Shown piece after piece: positions 55,434 through 64,000 of a DNA stretch of 64,000 nt. The DNA comes from Polaromonas sp. (GTDB taxonomy: Bacteria > Pseudomonadota > Gammaproteobacteria > Burkholderiales > Burkholderiaceae_C), in contig JAAFIP010000002.1 in the NCBI GenBank assembly GCA_013297865.1, positions 124,001 through 188,000 on the forward strand, given 5' to 3'. Both the position numbers and the translations under genes were made by a program. Numbering within the stretch: the stretch's first letter is position 1; each line of letters opens with the position of its first letter. The notes below the pieces were generated by a model, which was given only the letters and a program-made list of their open reading frames with translations, was not told the origin of the DNA and ran no database searches.

Positions 55434-55979
55434 TCAAATGCTTGACAAGTTAAGTCCTTGGGTGTCTTTGGTCGAGAGCTTAGGCTGTTCGACACCAAAT
55501 TCAGTTAACTTCCAATTAATACTAATCTTAGAATCATTCCAGATAATGCAGCGCTCATGCGCGGGCGCATAGTAGTTCGTAGTCTTATACAAAAAGTCCG
55601 CAGATTCGCTAAGTACTAAAAACCCGTGTGCAAAACCAGCAGGAACCCATAGCTGCTGATGGTTGTTTTCGCTGAGTTCCACGCCGACCCATTTGCCGAA
55701 AGTGGGCGAGCTTTTTCGGATGTCTACTGCCACATCGTATACGGCGCCCTGTACTACACGCACCAGCTTGCCCTGCGGTTGTTCTACTTGATAATGCAAG
55801 CCACGCAGTACGCCTTTGGCACTGCGGCTGTGGTTGTCTTGCACGAAAGTTTCATTTAGGCCGGTGGCTTCATTGAAAGCTTTCTGGTTGAAACTTTCGT
55901 AGAAAAAGCCTCGGCTATCACCAAAAACTTTGGGCTCCAGGATCAGCACGTCGGGGATGGCAGTGGGAGTGACTTTCAC
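55434..55979 (-). CDS. rfbC: RfbC, dTDP-4-dehydrorhamnose 3,5-epimerase
   Basis: A 181-residue cupin enzyme with [38 protein letters not shown] (catalytic His) and [15 protein letters not shown]. It performs the third step of dTDP-L-rhamnose synthesis. It overlaps rfbA by 4 nt and sits in the order rfbB-rfbD-rfbA-rfbC. Confidence 0.96.
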   Translation of the reverse strand: MKVTPTAIPDVLILEPKVFGDSRGFFYESFNQKAFNEATGLNETFVQDNHSRSAKGVLRGLHYQVEQPQGKLVRVVQGAVYDVAVDIRKSSPTFGKWVGVELSENNHQQLWVPAGFAHGFLVLSESADFLYKTTNYYAPAHERCIIWNDSKISINWKLTEFGVEQPKLSTKDTQGLNLSSI

Positions 55980-56872
55980 AGTGAAATTTCCTCGCGGAGG
56001 ATGCGCATCATATATTGGCCATAGCCATTTTTCAGCAGCGGCTGTGCTAGTTTTTTAAACTGTTCTGTAGTGATAAAGCCATTGCGCCAGGCGATTTCCT
56101 CGGGGCAGGCGATTTTGAGGCCTTGGCGGTGCTCCAGGGTGGCAATGAACTGGCTGGCTTCCAGCAGGCTTTCGTGGGTGCCGGTGTCCAGCCAGGCATA
56201 GCCGCGTTGCATGATCTGGACATTGAGCTGATTGCGCTTGAGGTAGGCGTCGTTGACAGCCGTGATTTCGAGCTCACCGCGGGCGCTGGGCTTGACAGCT
56301 TTGGCGATGTCGACAACTTGGTTGTCGTAAAAATACAGTCCTGTCACAGCGTAATTGCTCTTGGGCTGACTGGGCTTTTCTTCGATACTGCTAGCCTTGC
56401 CGGTTTTGTCAAAAGCCACTACGCCGTAACGTTCAGGGTCGTACACGTGGTAGGCAAATACCGTTGCACCTTGCTCTTGGCTGTTGGCGTTGGCCAGCAG
56501 CTCGTTGAGGTCGTGACCGTGAAAAATGTTGTCACCCAGCACTAAAGCGCTGGGGGCATTACCCACAAATTTGTCGCCAATGATGAATGCTTGGGCCAGG
56601 CCATCAGGGCTGGCTTGCACCGCATATTGCAGATTCAGACCCCATTGCGCTCCGTCGCCCAGCAGTTGGGTGAAGCGTGGCGTATCCTGTGGTGTGCTGA
56701 TGATCAGAATGTCGCGAATCCCTGCCAGCATCAAAGTGCTCAATGGGTAGTAAATCATTGGCTTGTCATACACGGGCAGCAATTGCTTGCTCATGGCAAG
56801 TGTTGCAGGATGCAGGCGGGTGCCTGAGCCGCCCGCCAAAATAATGCCTTTACGTTGTGGTGTTGTTGTCAT
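55976..56872 (-). CDS. rfbA: RfbA, glucose-1-phosphate thymidylyltransferase
   Basis: A 298-residue nucleotidyltransferase with [43 protein letters not shown] and [13 protein letters not shown]. It makes dTDP-glucose, the first step of the pathway. The track ORF begins at 56908 but the family N-terminus starts at [12 protein letters not shown] complement at 56870-56872. It has a 19-nt gap to rfbD and a 4-nt overlap with rfbC. Confidence 0.96.
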   Translation of the reverse strand: MTTTPQRKGIILAGGSGTRLHPATLAMSKQLLPVYDKPMIYYPLSTLMLAGIRDILIISTPQDTPRFTQLLGDGAQWGLNLQYAVQASPDGLAQAFIIGDKFVGNAPSALVLGDNIFHGHDLNELLANANSQEQGATVFAYHVYDPERYGVVAFDKTGKASSIEEKPSQPKSNYAVTGLYFYDNQVVDIAKAVKPSARGELEITAVNDAYLKRNQLNVQIMQRGYAWLDTGTHESLLEASQFIATLEHRQGLKIACPEEIAWRNGFITTEQFKKLAQPLLKNGYGQYMMRILREEISL

Positions 56873-56891
56873 GGCAAAACTACAGAGTGGG

Positions 56892-57782
56892 TTAAAGGAT
56901 CTCGGCAAGCATGCGGTCTACACCGCGCTGCCAATGTGGAATTGACAAACCAAAATTTGATTCTAGCTTCGCACAATTTAATCTTGAATTTAATGGTCGT
57001 TGTGCGGCAGTGGGGTAAGCAGATGTAGGAATGGCTTTGAACTGCGCGCTGTCCAGCTTGAGTTGGATGCCTCGTTCTTGTGCTTGCGCAAAAACGTGCT
57101 TGGCGTAGCTGTACCAGGAGGTTTCTCCTGCAGCAGCCAGATGGTACAACCCCGAAAGCTGTGGTTTGATCGCCAGCTGAGAAATGGCGTGCGCAGTGAT
57201 GTCGGCCAGCAAATCTGCCCCGGTGGGCGCGCCAATCTGGTCGTTGATCACGCTAAGGGCTTCGCGCTCTTGGGCAAGTTTGAGCATGGTTTTGGCAAAG
57301 TTACCGCCGCGCGCCGCATAAACCCAGCTCGTGCGAAAAATCAGGTGAAGTGCACCACTAGCTACGATAGCCCGCTCTCCTGCCAGCTTGCTGGCGCCAT
57401 ACACGCTCAGAGGAGCAGGAACACCAGTTTCAGTCCAAGGTGTGTCGCCACTTCCATCAAACACATAATCTGTAGAGTAATGCACCAGCATTGCGCCTGT
57501 TTCAGCCGCTGCCTGCGCTATTGCCTGAGGAGCTGTAGCATTAATAGCATAGGCTGTTTCACGGTCAGATTCTGCTTTATCCACAGCAGTGTAGGCGGCG
57601 GCATTGACAATGACATCAGGGCGCAGAGTTTGCACCGTGGCAGCCAGATGCTCAGGTCGAGACAGGTCACCACAGTAGTCTGTGCTGTGGCGGTCCAGCG
57701 CGATCAATTCGCCTAGTGGAGCGAGACTGCGTTGCAGTTCCCAGCCCACTTGCCCGTTTTTACCCAACAACAGGATTCTCAT
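56892..57782 (-). CDS. rfbD: RfbD, dTDP-4-dehydrorhamnose reductase
   Basis: A 296-residue SDR with [21 protein letters not shown] (Rossmann), [24 protein letters not shown] and the catalytic YGASKLAGE (YxxxK). It makes dTDP-L-rhamnose in the final step. Its start overlaps the rfbB stop by 4 nt. Confidence 0.96.
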   Translation of the reverse strand: MRILLLGKNGQVGWELQRSLAPLGELIALDRHSTDYCGDLSRPEHLAATVQTLRPDVIVNAAAYTAVDKAESDRETAYAINATAPQAIAQAAAETGAMLVHYSTDYVFDGSGDTPWTETGVPAPLSVYGASKLAGERAIVASGALHLIFRTSWVYAARGGNFAKTMLKLAQEREALSVINDQIGAPTGADLLADITAHAISQLAIKPQLSGLYHLAAAGETSWYSYAKHVFAQAQERGIQLKLDSAQFKAIPTSAYPTAAQRPLNSRLNCAKLESNFGLSIPHWQRGVDRMLAEIL

Positions 57783-58846
57783 GCTGCGCGCTTAGCGTAG
57801 TTAGCGTCAACCCATTCCCGGTAAGCGCCGCTTTGCACCTGGGCTACCCAATCGGCGTGGTCCAGATACCATTGCACGGTTTTGCGGATGCCGCTGTCGA
57901 AGGTCTCGGCGGGTTTCCAGCCGAGCTGCTGGTAGATTTTGGTGGCGTCAATCGCGTAGCGGCGGTCATGGCCGGGTCGGTCAGTGACATAGCTGATTTG
58001 TCCCGTATAGCTGGTGCCATCGGTCTTGGGGCGCAATTCGTCCAGCAGAGCACAGATGGTTTTCACAATCTCAATATTGGGTTTTTCATTCCAGCCGCCC
58101 ACGTTATAGGTCTCGCCCGGTGTGCCTGCTTCCAGGACGCGGCGGATGGCGCTGCAGTGGTCGGTGACATAGAGCCAGTCACGAATCTGCATGCCGTCGC
58201 CATAGACCGGCAGGGGCTTGCCAGCCAGTGCGTTGACAATCATCAGAGGGATCAGTTTTTCCGGGAAATGGTACGGGCCATAGTTGTTGCTGCAGTTGGT
58301 GGTCAGTACGGGCAGGCCATAAGTGTGGTGATACGCCCGCACCAGATGGTCGCTGGCCGCTTTGCTGGCGCTGTAGGGGCTATTGGGCTCGTAGATGTTT
58401 TTCTCGGTAAATGCTGGGTCGGCGGGCTTGAGCGAGCCGTACACCTCGTCGGTAGACACGTGCAGATAGCGGAAAGCGGTCTGGGCCTTGGCGTCTAGCG
58501 TTTTGAAATAAGCGCGTGTGGCCTCCAGTAGGCGGAAGGTTCCGACAATATTGGTTTGGATAAAGTCTTCGGGGCCGTGGATTGAGCGATCTACATGGCT
58601 TTCCGCGGCGAAATGCACTACGGCGCGTGGCTGGTACTTGGTCAGCAAATCAGCCATTACGCCCTGATCGGCAATATCACCCTGTACAAAAGTATGCTGC
58701 AAATTGCCCTGGAGCGATTGCAAGTTGTTGACATTGCCAGCATAGGTCAATTTGTCAAGATTGATAAGAGGTTCTTTGCTGTGTTTGCACCAGTCAAGTA
58801 CAAAATTAGAACCAATAAAACCCGCACCGCCTGTGACCAAAATCAT
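57779..58846 (-). CDS. rfbB: RfbB, dTDP-glucose 4,6-dehydratase
   Basis: A 355-residue extended SDR with [39 protein letters not shown] and [20 protein letters not shown] (YxxxK). It converts dTDP-glucose to the 4-keto-6-deoxy sugar. It is the first gene of the minus-strand polysaccharide operon; the 57-nt gap to the divergent acyltransferase gene must hold the operon promoter. Confidence 0.96.
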   Translation of the reverse strand: MILVTGGAGFIGSNFVLDWCKHSKEPLINLDKLTYAGNVNNLQSLQGNLQHTFVQGDIADQGVMADLLTKYQPRAVVHFAAESHVDRSIHGPEDFIQTNIVGTFRLLEATRAYFKTLDAKAQTAFRYLHVSTDEVYGSLKPADPAFTEKNIYEPNSPYSASKAASDHLVRAYHHTYGLPVLTTNCSNNYGPYHFPEKLIPLMIVNALAGKPLPVYGDGMQIRDWLYVTDHCSAIRRVLEAGTPGETYNVGGWNEKPNIEIVKTICALLDELRPKTDGTSYTGQISYVTDRPGHDRRYAIDATKIYQQLGWKPAETFDSGIRKTVQWYLDHADWVAQVQSGAYREWVDANYAKRAA

Positions 58847-58903
58847 CCTAATACCTTTCCACTACTTTGTAAATTATCGCAGTTTGCAAGGTAATATCCT
58901 CCC

Positions 58904-59551
58904 ATGCTGGCGAAATTAATGGGTTGGTTTTTGTTAGGCCTTGTGCGTATCCTCACTGGTGCGCAGGCGCGGTGGTATGGCTGTCCGCCCAAGGCCGAGC
59001 AGCGGATTTACTTTGCCAATCACCAGAGCCATGCAGATCTGGTGATGATCTGGGCCGCTTTGCCTGCGGAGCTGCGTAGCATTACCCGCCCTATAGCGGC
59101 TAAAGACTATTGGACGAAAACACCCTTTAAAAAGTGGATTACCACGGCAGTGTTCAACGCGGTGTATGTGGATCGCGAGCGTACCGATGGCGCGGACCCT
59201 TTGCAGCCCCTGATGGATGCGCTTGACAAAGGCGACTCGATTATCCTGTTTCCTGAGGGCACGCGCGGCAGTGAGGAGCTGCCTCAGCGTTTCAAATCGG
59301 GGTTGTATAACCTGGCGCTGCGTTTTCCCCATGTGGTGCTGGTGCCGGCGTGGATCAACAACATCCAGCGCGTGATGCCCAAGGGCGAAGTGGTGCCCGT
59401 ACCGATTCTTTGCAGCGTCACATTTGGTGTGCCGATGCAGGTGCACCAGCAGGCGCTGGAGCAATCAGACGGGCAGGGCAGTGTGGTGGAAGGGCATGCT
59501 GAGTTTGCCGATCGTGCGCGCAATGCGGTGATTGCACTGCGCGACGTGTAA
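58904..59551 (+). CDS. PlsC-like 1-acyl-glycerol-3-phosphate acyltransferase
   Basis: A 215-residue membrane-associated acyltransferase with the HX4D motif in FANHQSHADLVM and the FPEGTRGSEE motif. It probably acylates lysophosphatidic acid or a related lysolipid. It is followed 15 nt later by a CdsA-like gene whose substrate, phosphatidic acid, is the product of such an enzyme, so the pair looks like a small phospholipid operon. Confidence 0.9.
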   Translation: MLAKLMGWFLLGLVRILTGAQARWYGCPPKAEQRIYFANHQSHADLVMIWAALPAELRSITRPIAAKDYWTKTPFKKWITTAVFNAVYVDRERTDGADPLQPLMDALDKGDSIILFPEGTRGSEELPQRFKSGLYNLALRFPHVVLVPAWINNIQRVMPKGEVVPVPILCSVTFGVPMQVHQQALEQSDGQGSVVEGHAEFADRARNAVIALRDV

Positions 59552-59566
59552 AGTACCCGTCACACC

Positions 59567-60553
59567 ATGAACCAATTTTTACGTCGATTGACGCCGGGCG
59601 AGCAAGTAGGACTGCTGTTTGTGGTCCTGTTTGGGCTGTTGCTGCTGGCTACCGTAGTTCTATTTATGCTCTCATTGCGTGAGCGGGAAACACCTCACGG
59701 TCAGGCCAGAGCTGGTGAGATCCAACGCATCAGCGGCGTGCTCAACACCTCCTGGCTGATTGCCATTGTCTTCTGGGTGGGCTGGGCATCCGGCGAGCGT
59801 GTGGCCACGGTATTGTTTGCCATCGTGGCGTTCTTTGCGATGCGCGAATTTGTCACGCTCTCGCCTACGCGCAGGGGCGACCATCGCAGCTTGGTGCTGG
59901 CCTTCTTTGTGGTGTTACCTATCCAGTTCTGGCTGGTGGCTACAGCCCATTTTGACTTGTTCAGCGTTTTCATCCCGGTGTATGTGTTTTTACTGATTCC
60001 GGTGGTCAGCGCGTTGGCCAACGACCCGCAGCGCTTTCTGGAGCGCAATGCCAAGCTGCAATGGGGCATCATGGTGTGTGTCTATGGCTTGAGCCATGTG
60101 CCTGCACTGCTGCTGCTGGATTTTCCGCGTTGGGATGAGCGGAAAAACGCATTTTTGGTGTTCTTCCTGGTTTTTGTCGTGCAGATCTGCATGGTGGTGC
60201 AGTACCTGGCACAGCGCCTGATCAAGCGCGCACCACAGGCTCCGTTGATCAGCCAGAGCTTTAACTGGACCAGCATGGCGATTGGTGTGAGCGCAGGCGG
60301 TTTAGTGGGGGCGGTGTTGGCAGGCATCACGCCGTTCAAACCTGGCCAGGCCTTGGGCATGGCCTTGATTGCCTGCACTGCGGGCACACTTGGGCATCTG
60401 GTGATGAAGGCACTCAAGCGCGACCGTGGCGTCACGCACTGGGGTGGTACTGTGTCGGTGACGGGGGCGACGGGGCTGCTTGACAGGATCGATGCGCTGT
60501 GCTTTGCTGCACCGGTGTTTTTCCATTCAGTGAGATGGTATTTTGGCCTCTAG
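59567..60553 (+). CDS. CdsA-like phosphatidate cytidylyltransferase
   Basis: A 328-residue polytopic membrane protein with a CTP-transferase-like C-terminus (LVMKALKRDRGVTHWGGTVSVTGATGLLDRIDALCFAAPVFFH), close to the CdsA signature in which DRxD residues bind metal. It would form CDP-diacylglycerol. The family motif usually reads KDxxxxxPGHGG; here the central part is RGVTHWGGTVSVTGATG, so this is a divergent paralogue. Its TAG stop is supplied by copy F of the 47-bp repeat. Confidence 0.85.
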   Translation: MNQFLRRLTPGEQVGLLFVVLFGLLLLATVVLFMLSLRERETPHGQARAGEIQRISGVLNTSWLIAIVFWVGWASGERVATVLFAIVAFFAMREFVTLSPTRRGDHRSLVLAFFVVLPIQFWLVATAHFDLFSVFIPVYVFLLIPVVSALANDPQRFLERNAKLQWGIMVCVYGLSHVPALLLLDFPRWDERKNAFLVFFLVFVVQICMVVQYLAQRLIKRAPQAPLISQSFNWTSMAIGVSAGGLVGAVLAGITPFKPGQALGMALIACTAGTLGHLVMKALKRDRGVTHWGGTVSVTGATGLLDRIDALCFAAPVFFHSVRWYFGL

Positions 60554-60593
60554 CCCAATAGAATATCGCGGGAGCAGCTATATAATGTATAGC
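60547..60593 (+). repeat. 47-bp dispersed repeat, copy F (supplies a stop codon; directly before the ruvC ribosome-binding site)
   Basis: CCTCTAGCCCAATAGAATAT then CGCGGGAGCAG, with hairpin GCTATA-TAATG-TATAGC at 60577-60593. The CTAG near its left end gives the TAG of the CdsA-like gene. AAGAAGGAGG, the ruvC ribosome-binding site, begins immediately after it. Confidence 0.92.
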
Positions 60594-60607
60594 AAGAAGG
60601 AGGTATT

Positions 60608-61156
60608 TTGCGCATTCTAGGTATCGACCCTGGCTTGCAGACCACCGGCTTTGGCGTGGTAGACAAAGACGGCCAGCAACTGCACTATGTGGCCAGCGGC
60701 ACTATCACCACCACCCATCTGCCGCGAGGCGATTTGCCAGCGCGCCTGAAGGTGCTGTTTGATGGTGTGCGCGAAGTCGTAGGTACTTACCAGCCAGATG
60801 CCTCGTCCGTTGAAATCGTGTTTGTCAACGTCAACCCACAGGCTACCTTGCTGCTGGGGCAGGCGCGAGGTGCGTGTGTGACGGCCCTGGTCTCGGTGAA
60901 TTTGGCGGTGGCCGAATACACCGCCTTGCAAATGAAACAGGCGGTCGCTGGTCATGGCAAGGCGGGTAAATCACAGGTCCAAGAGATGGTCATGCGTTTG
61001 CTGAAGCTGCCTAGCTTGCCCGGCAAAGATGCCGCAGACGCACTGGGCTTGGCCATTACCCACGCCCACGCAGGCGCAGCCCTGCAGCGCTTGGCAGCAG
61101 CCGCCACCTCGCAACCACGCAGCAGTGCGGCCTACAAGGCCGGGCGCAGCTATTGA
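60608..61156 (+). CDS. ruvC: RuvC, Holliday junction resolvase
   Basis: A 182-residue nuclease starting [19 protein letters not shown] (first catalytic Asp), with [21 protein letters not shown] and [15 protein letters not shown] carrying the other acidic residues. It cleaves four-way junctions together with RuvAB. The start is TTG 60608 with a strong AAGGAGG. It lies between the repeat copy F and a RAYT element; ruvAB are not in this window. Confidence 0.96.
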   Translation: MRILGIDPGLQTTGFGVVDKDGQQLHYVASGTITTTHLPRGDLPARLKVLFDGVREVVGTYQPDASSVEIVFVNVNPQATLLLGQARGACVTALVSVNLAVAEYTALQMKQAVAGHGKAGKSQVQEMVMRLLKLPSLPGKDAADALGLAITHAHAGAALQRLAAAATSQPRSSAAYKAGRSY

Positions 61157-61173
61157 CGCTGAATTGATGGATA

Positions 61174-62049
61174 TTTTTAATTGGGGTCAGATCAAAATTA
61201 TCACTATCCGATAAAATTCCTTGATGGCCCGTCAACCCCGTTTCACTGTTCCAAATTACCCCCACCATATCGTTCAGCGCGGCAACAACCGCCAGGCAAT
61301 CTTTCGCACAGATGCGGATTACCAGGCCTACTTGGGTTTGCTGCTGGAGGCTAGTCGACAGCACAAAGTGGCCATCCACAGCTATGTGCTGATGACAAAC
61401 CATGTGCATCTGATGGCTACGCCTCAGGATGAAGTAGGCCTATCGCTGATGGTGCAGCAGGTGGGGCGCAGTTATGTGCGGCGCTTTAACAGGCAATATG
61501 AGCGCTCAGGCACCTTGTTTGAGGGGCGCTACAAATGCACATTGATCCAGACGGAGCGCTATCTGCTGGCCTGCATGGCCTATATCGACCTCAACCCCGT
61601 ACGAGCCCATATGGTGGAACAACCGCAAGACTATCCCTGGAGCAGCTACGGGCACTACGCGGGCTTGCGCACGGACTCGCTGGTCACTCCCCATCCGCAG
61701 TTTTGGAGCTTGGGCAATACGCCGTTCGCCCGCGAGGCGGCCTATGTTGCGTTGTTGTCTGCAGGCCTGAGCTCAACAGATGAGCGGGCGCTCACATTGG
61801 CCACGCGACGCAATGGTGCCTTAGGAGAAGAGGATTTTTTGGTGGAATTAGAGAAAGCGACTCAAAAACGCGTACGCCCTGGGCTCAAAGGGCGGCCTTT
61901 CAAAACGATTGAGGCGTAAATCAGAAAACACTCAATCAATGCTTTCTTCAATTATTACCTGCATTTATTGCTATTTATTTTGATATGTCCCCATTTAAAA
62001 AATGTAATGAAGTCGGCAAAATTAAATGTGATCTGACCCCATTTAAAAG
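61174..62049 (+). mobile_element. RAYT element bounded by inverted repeats
   Basis: The left end 61174-61200 and the reverse complement of 62023-62049 agree at 23 of 27 positions, with a perfect core GGGGTCAGATCA (61183-61194) against TGATCTGACCCC (62029-62040). They bracket a single transposase gene between ruvC and gltB. CCCCATTTAAAA occurs twice at the right end (near 61989 and 62037). No target duplication was detected. Confidence 0.75.
61224..61919 (+). CDS. REP-associated tyrosine transposase (RAYT, Y1/IS200-like)
   Basis: A 231-residue protein starting MARQPRFTVPNYPHHIVQRGNNRQAIF, with the HUH motif in VLMTNHVHLMATP and the family core GTLFEGRYKCTLIQTERYLLACMAYIDLNPVRAHMV. RAYTs are single-domain tyrosine transposases that nick single-stranded DNA and are linked to the spread of REP palindromes. 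The frame is intact and the gene may be active. The start is ATG 61224 (track: TTG 61221). Inverted repeats flank it, and a REP-like 47-bp repeat lies about 0.6 kb upstream. Confidence 0.93.
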   Translation: MARQPRFTVPNYPHHIVQRGNNRQAIFRTDADYQAYLGLLLEASRQHKVAIHSYVLMTNHVHLMATPQDEVGLSLMVQQVGRSYVRRFNRQYERSGTLFEGRYKCTLIQTERYLLACMAYIDLNPVRAHMVEQPQDYPWSSYGHYAGLRTDSLVTPHPQFWSLGNTPFAREAAYVALLSAGLSSTDERALTLATRRNGALGEEDFLVELEKATQKRVRPGLKGRPFKTIEA

Positions 62050-62114
62050 GTTTGAGTTTATTGCTGCGCTGCACTAAACTCTAGGTCCCTTTTTGGATAT
62101 CACTGGAGAAGCAC

Positions 62115-64000
62115 ATGGGTGCGACGAAAAACGAGATTGCTGCTGCGGCGGCGGGTGGCTTGTATCAAAGCAGTAGCGAAAAAGACGCATGTGGTGTGGG
62201 TTTTGTGGCACACGTCAAAGGCGCTAAATCGCATGCCATCATCCAAAATGGTCTGAAGATTCTGGAAAACCTGGACCACCGGGGTGCTGTGGGAGCAGAC
62301 GAGCTGTGCGGCGATGGCGCAGGCATTTTGATCCAACTGCCCGACGATTTTTACCGCGAAGAAATGATCAAAGTGGGTATCGAGCTGCCCGCGCCCGGTG
62401 AATACGGCGTGGGCATGATATTTTTGCCCAAAGAGCATGCCTCGCGTCTGGCCTGTGAGCAGGAGCTGGAGCGCGCGGTCAAAGCCGAAGGCCAGGTGGT
62501 GATTGGCTGGCGCGATGTGCCGGTCAACCGCGATATGCCGATGTCGCCCTTTGTGCGCGAAAAAGAGCCCATCATCCGCCAGATTTTCATCGCCCGCGGA
62601 GCCGATGTCACCGTGCCCGACGCGCTGGAGCGCAAGCTGTATGTGATCCGCAAAACCGCCAGCGCCGCCATCCAGAACCTGGGCCTCAAGCACAGCAAAG
62701 AGTACTACGTGCCGTCGATGAGCTGCCGCACGATCGTCTACAAAGGCCTGCTGCTTGCCACGCAAGTGGGTGAATACTTCCTCGATTTGCAAAACGCCAA
62801 ATGCGTCTCGGCCCTGGCCTTGGTACACCAGCGTTTTTCCACCAACACTTTCCCCGAGTGGCCGCTGGCCCACCCCTACCGCTATGTCGCCCACAACGGC
62901 GAGATTAACACCGTGCGCGGCAACTTCAACTGGATGCGCGCCCGTGAAGGCGTGATGAAGTCCCCCGTGCTGGGCGACGACCTGAAAAAGCTCTATCCCA
63001 TCAGCTTTGAAGGCCAGTCCGATACCGCCACGTTTGACAACACGCTGGAGCTGCTCACCGCTGCCGGCTACCCCATCAGCCACGCCATGATGATGCTCAT
63101 GCCCGAGCCTTGGGAGCAGCACACCCTGATGGACGAGCGCCGCCGCGCCTTCTACGAATACCACGCCTCCATGCTCGAGCCATGGGACGGCCCAGCGGCC
63201 ATCGCCTTCACCGATGGTCGCCAGATTGGCGCCACGCTGGACCGCAACGGCCTGCGCCCCGCGCGCTACATCTTGACGGAAGACGACCTGGTCGTCTGCG
63301 CGTCCGAAGCCGGTGTGCTGCACCACATCCCTGAGAGCAAAATCGTCAAAAAATGGCGCCTGCAGCCCGGCAAAATGTTCTTGATCGATTTGGAGCAAGG
63401 CCGCCTGATTGACGACGAAGAGCTCAAAAGCCAGCTTGCCAACAGCAAGCCGTATCGCCAATGGATAGACGAAGTGCGCATCCGTTTGGACGACGTGCCC
63501 GCCAGCAGTGCCAAGGTGGCTGAGAGCAAGGACAGTCTGCTCGACCGCCAGCAGGCCTTCGGCTACACCCAGGAAGACCTCAAGTTCCTGCTCAGCCCCA
63601 TGGCCGCCGCCGGCGAGGAGGCCATCGGCTCCATGGGCAACGACTCGCCGCTGGCGGTGCTGTCTGACAAAAACAAGCCGCTGTACAACTACTTCAAGCA
63701 GCTGTTTGCCCAGGTGACCAACCCGCCGATCGACCCGATCCGCGAGCAGATCGTCATGTCCCTGGTCAGCTTCATCGGCCCCAAGCCCAACCTGCTGGAC
63801 ATCAACGCCGTCAACCCACCCCTGCGCCTGGAAGTCAGCCAGCCCGTGCTGGACTTTGCCGACATGGCCAAGCTGCGCGACATTGCCGCCCACACGCGTG
63901 GCAAGTTCAAAAGCTATACGCTCGACATCACTTACCCGGCCGCCTGGGGCCGTGAAGGCGTCGAGGCCAAGCTGGCCTCGCTGTGCGCCGAGGCGGTAGA
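62115..64000 (+). CDS. gltB: GltB, glutamate synthase large subunit, 3' end cut by window edge
   Basis: This gene runs off the right edge and is missing from the track; I translated it from the ATG at 62115 (GGAGAAG upstream). About 628 codons are present. The sequence ACGVGFVAHVKG places the glutaminase nucleophile Cys near residue 26, after a propeptide that would be cleaved. It also has LDHRGAVGADELCGDGAG, ALVHQRFSTNTFPEWPLAHP, HNGEINTVRGN and TLDRNGLRPARY, all class II amidotransferase motifs of GltB. With GltD it makes two glutamates from glutamine and 2-oxoglutarate using NADPH. Confidence 0.96.
   Translation, partial: MGATKNEIAAAAAGGLYQSSSEKDACGVGFVAHVKGAKSHAIIQNGLKILENLDHRGAVGADELCGDGAGILIQLPDDFYREEMIKVGIELPAPGEYGVGMIFLPKEHASRLACEQELERAVKAEGQVVIGWRDVPVNRDMPMSPFVREKEPIIRQIFIARGADVTVPDALERKLYVIRKTASAAIQNLGLKHSKEYYVPSMSCRTIVYKGLLLATQVGEYFLDLQNAKCVSALALVHQRFSTNTFPEWPLAHPYRYVAHNGEINTVRGNFNWMRAREGVMKSPVLGDDLKKLYPISFEGQSDTATFDNTLELLTAAGYPISHAMMMLMPEPWEQHTLMDERRRAFYEYHASMLEPWDGPAAIAFTDGRQIGATLDRNGLRPARYILTEDDLVVCASEAGVLHHIPESKIVKKWRLQPGKMFLIDLEQGRLIDDEELKSQLANSKPYRQWIDEVRIRLDDVPASSAKVAESKDSLLDRQQAFGYTQEDLKFLLSPMAAAGEEAIGSMGNDSPLAVLSDKNKPLYNYFKQLFAQVTNPPIDPIREQIVMSLVSFIGPKPNLLDINAVNPPLRLEVSQPVLDFADMAKLRDIAAHTRGKFKSYTLDITYPAAWGREGVEAKLASLCAEAV

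Noticed and set aside
62100-63893. 597-aa minus-strand ORF opposite gltB
   Set aside because: It is the antisense shadow of a clear gltB reading frame that carries all amidotransferase motifs; the translation is His/Gln/Val-rich and resembles no protein.

Overview
The window reads as a chromosomal segment of a betaproteobacterium, most likely Burkholderiales/Comamonadaceae. The evidence is the protein character of every housekeeping gene, the gene order (engB, di-heme cytochrome c, resB-ccsA, msrPQ, a full dcw cluster, rnb-tonB-mtgA-tldD, accBC-prmA) and the Mpl peptidoglycan-recycling ligase. No rRNA, tRNA or CRISPR array was seen. Two genes are cut by the window edges and so are missing from the ORF track: engB at the left (minus strand) and gltB at the right (plus strand).

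Layout. 1-7.1 kb: ribosome-assembly GTPase EngB, a di-heme cytochrome c, the System II cytochrome c maturation pair ResB/CcsA, and the periplasmic methionine sulfoxide reductase pair MsrP/MsrQ. The ccsA-msrP gap holds a MITE-like inverted-repeat element flanked by heptanucleotide arrays. 7.4-25.7 kb: a canonical division and cell wall cluster, mraZ-rsmH-ftsL-ftsI-murE-murF-mraY-murD-ftsW-murG-murC-ddl-ftsQ-ftsA-ftsZ, then lpxC behind a terminator; most junctions overlap by 1-11 nt. 25.7-45.9 kb: mostly housekeeping genes (RNase II-type exonuclease, TonB-like protein, MtgA, TldD, DAHP synthase, Mpl, TlpA-like thioredoxin, AccB/AccC, PrmA, PfkB-type kinase, RodA, a beta-hydroxyacid dehydrogenase, YegP) mixed with four conserved genes I cannot assign. 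46.1-58.8 kb: an O-antigen/surface polysaccharide locus. wzz and an initiating polyprenyl-phosphate sugar-1-phosphate transferase are on the plus strand. A tightly packed minus-strand operon follows: rfbBDAC (dTDP-L-rhamnose), methyltransferase, Wzx, Wzy, GT2, zinc-ribbon-containing epimerase, acetyltransferase and a further glycosyltransferase. The section from about 46.1 to 55.4 kb is visibly more AT-rich than its surroundings, which suggests horizontal replacement. 58.9-64 kb: PlsC-like acyltransferase and CdsA-like enzyme, ruvC, a RAYT transposase between inverted repeats, and the start of gltB.

Two things stand out. (1) The aroG (DAHP synthase) leader, absent from the ORF track, encodes a 21-residue peptide containing FFYFYFWF. 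It is followed by an intrinsic terminator whose 5' arm is perfectly complementary over 8 nt to the end of the peptide-coding segment. This is a complete-looking transcription attenuator sensing aromatic aminoacyl-tRNAs. (2) A 47-bp repeat family occurs eight times, six well conserved and two decayed. Copies are intergenic, or supply stop codons (murC, the CdsA-like gene), or lie in frame inside genes (murE, a dehydrogenase, murG, a zinc-ribbon protein) with the potential in-frame TAG changed to a sense codon where it falls in the reading frame. The repeat has REP-like architecture (GGAG followed by a co-varying hairpin), and a RAYT transposase sits about 0.6 kb from one copy.
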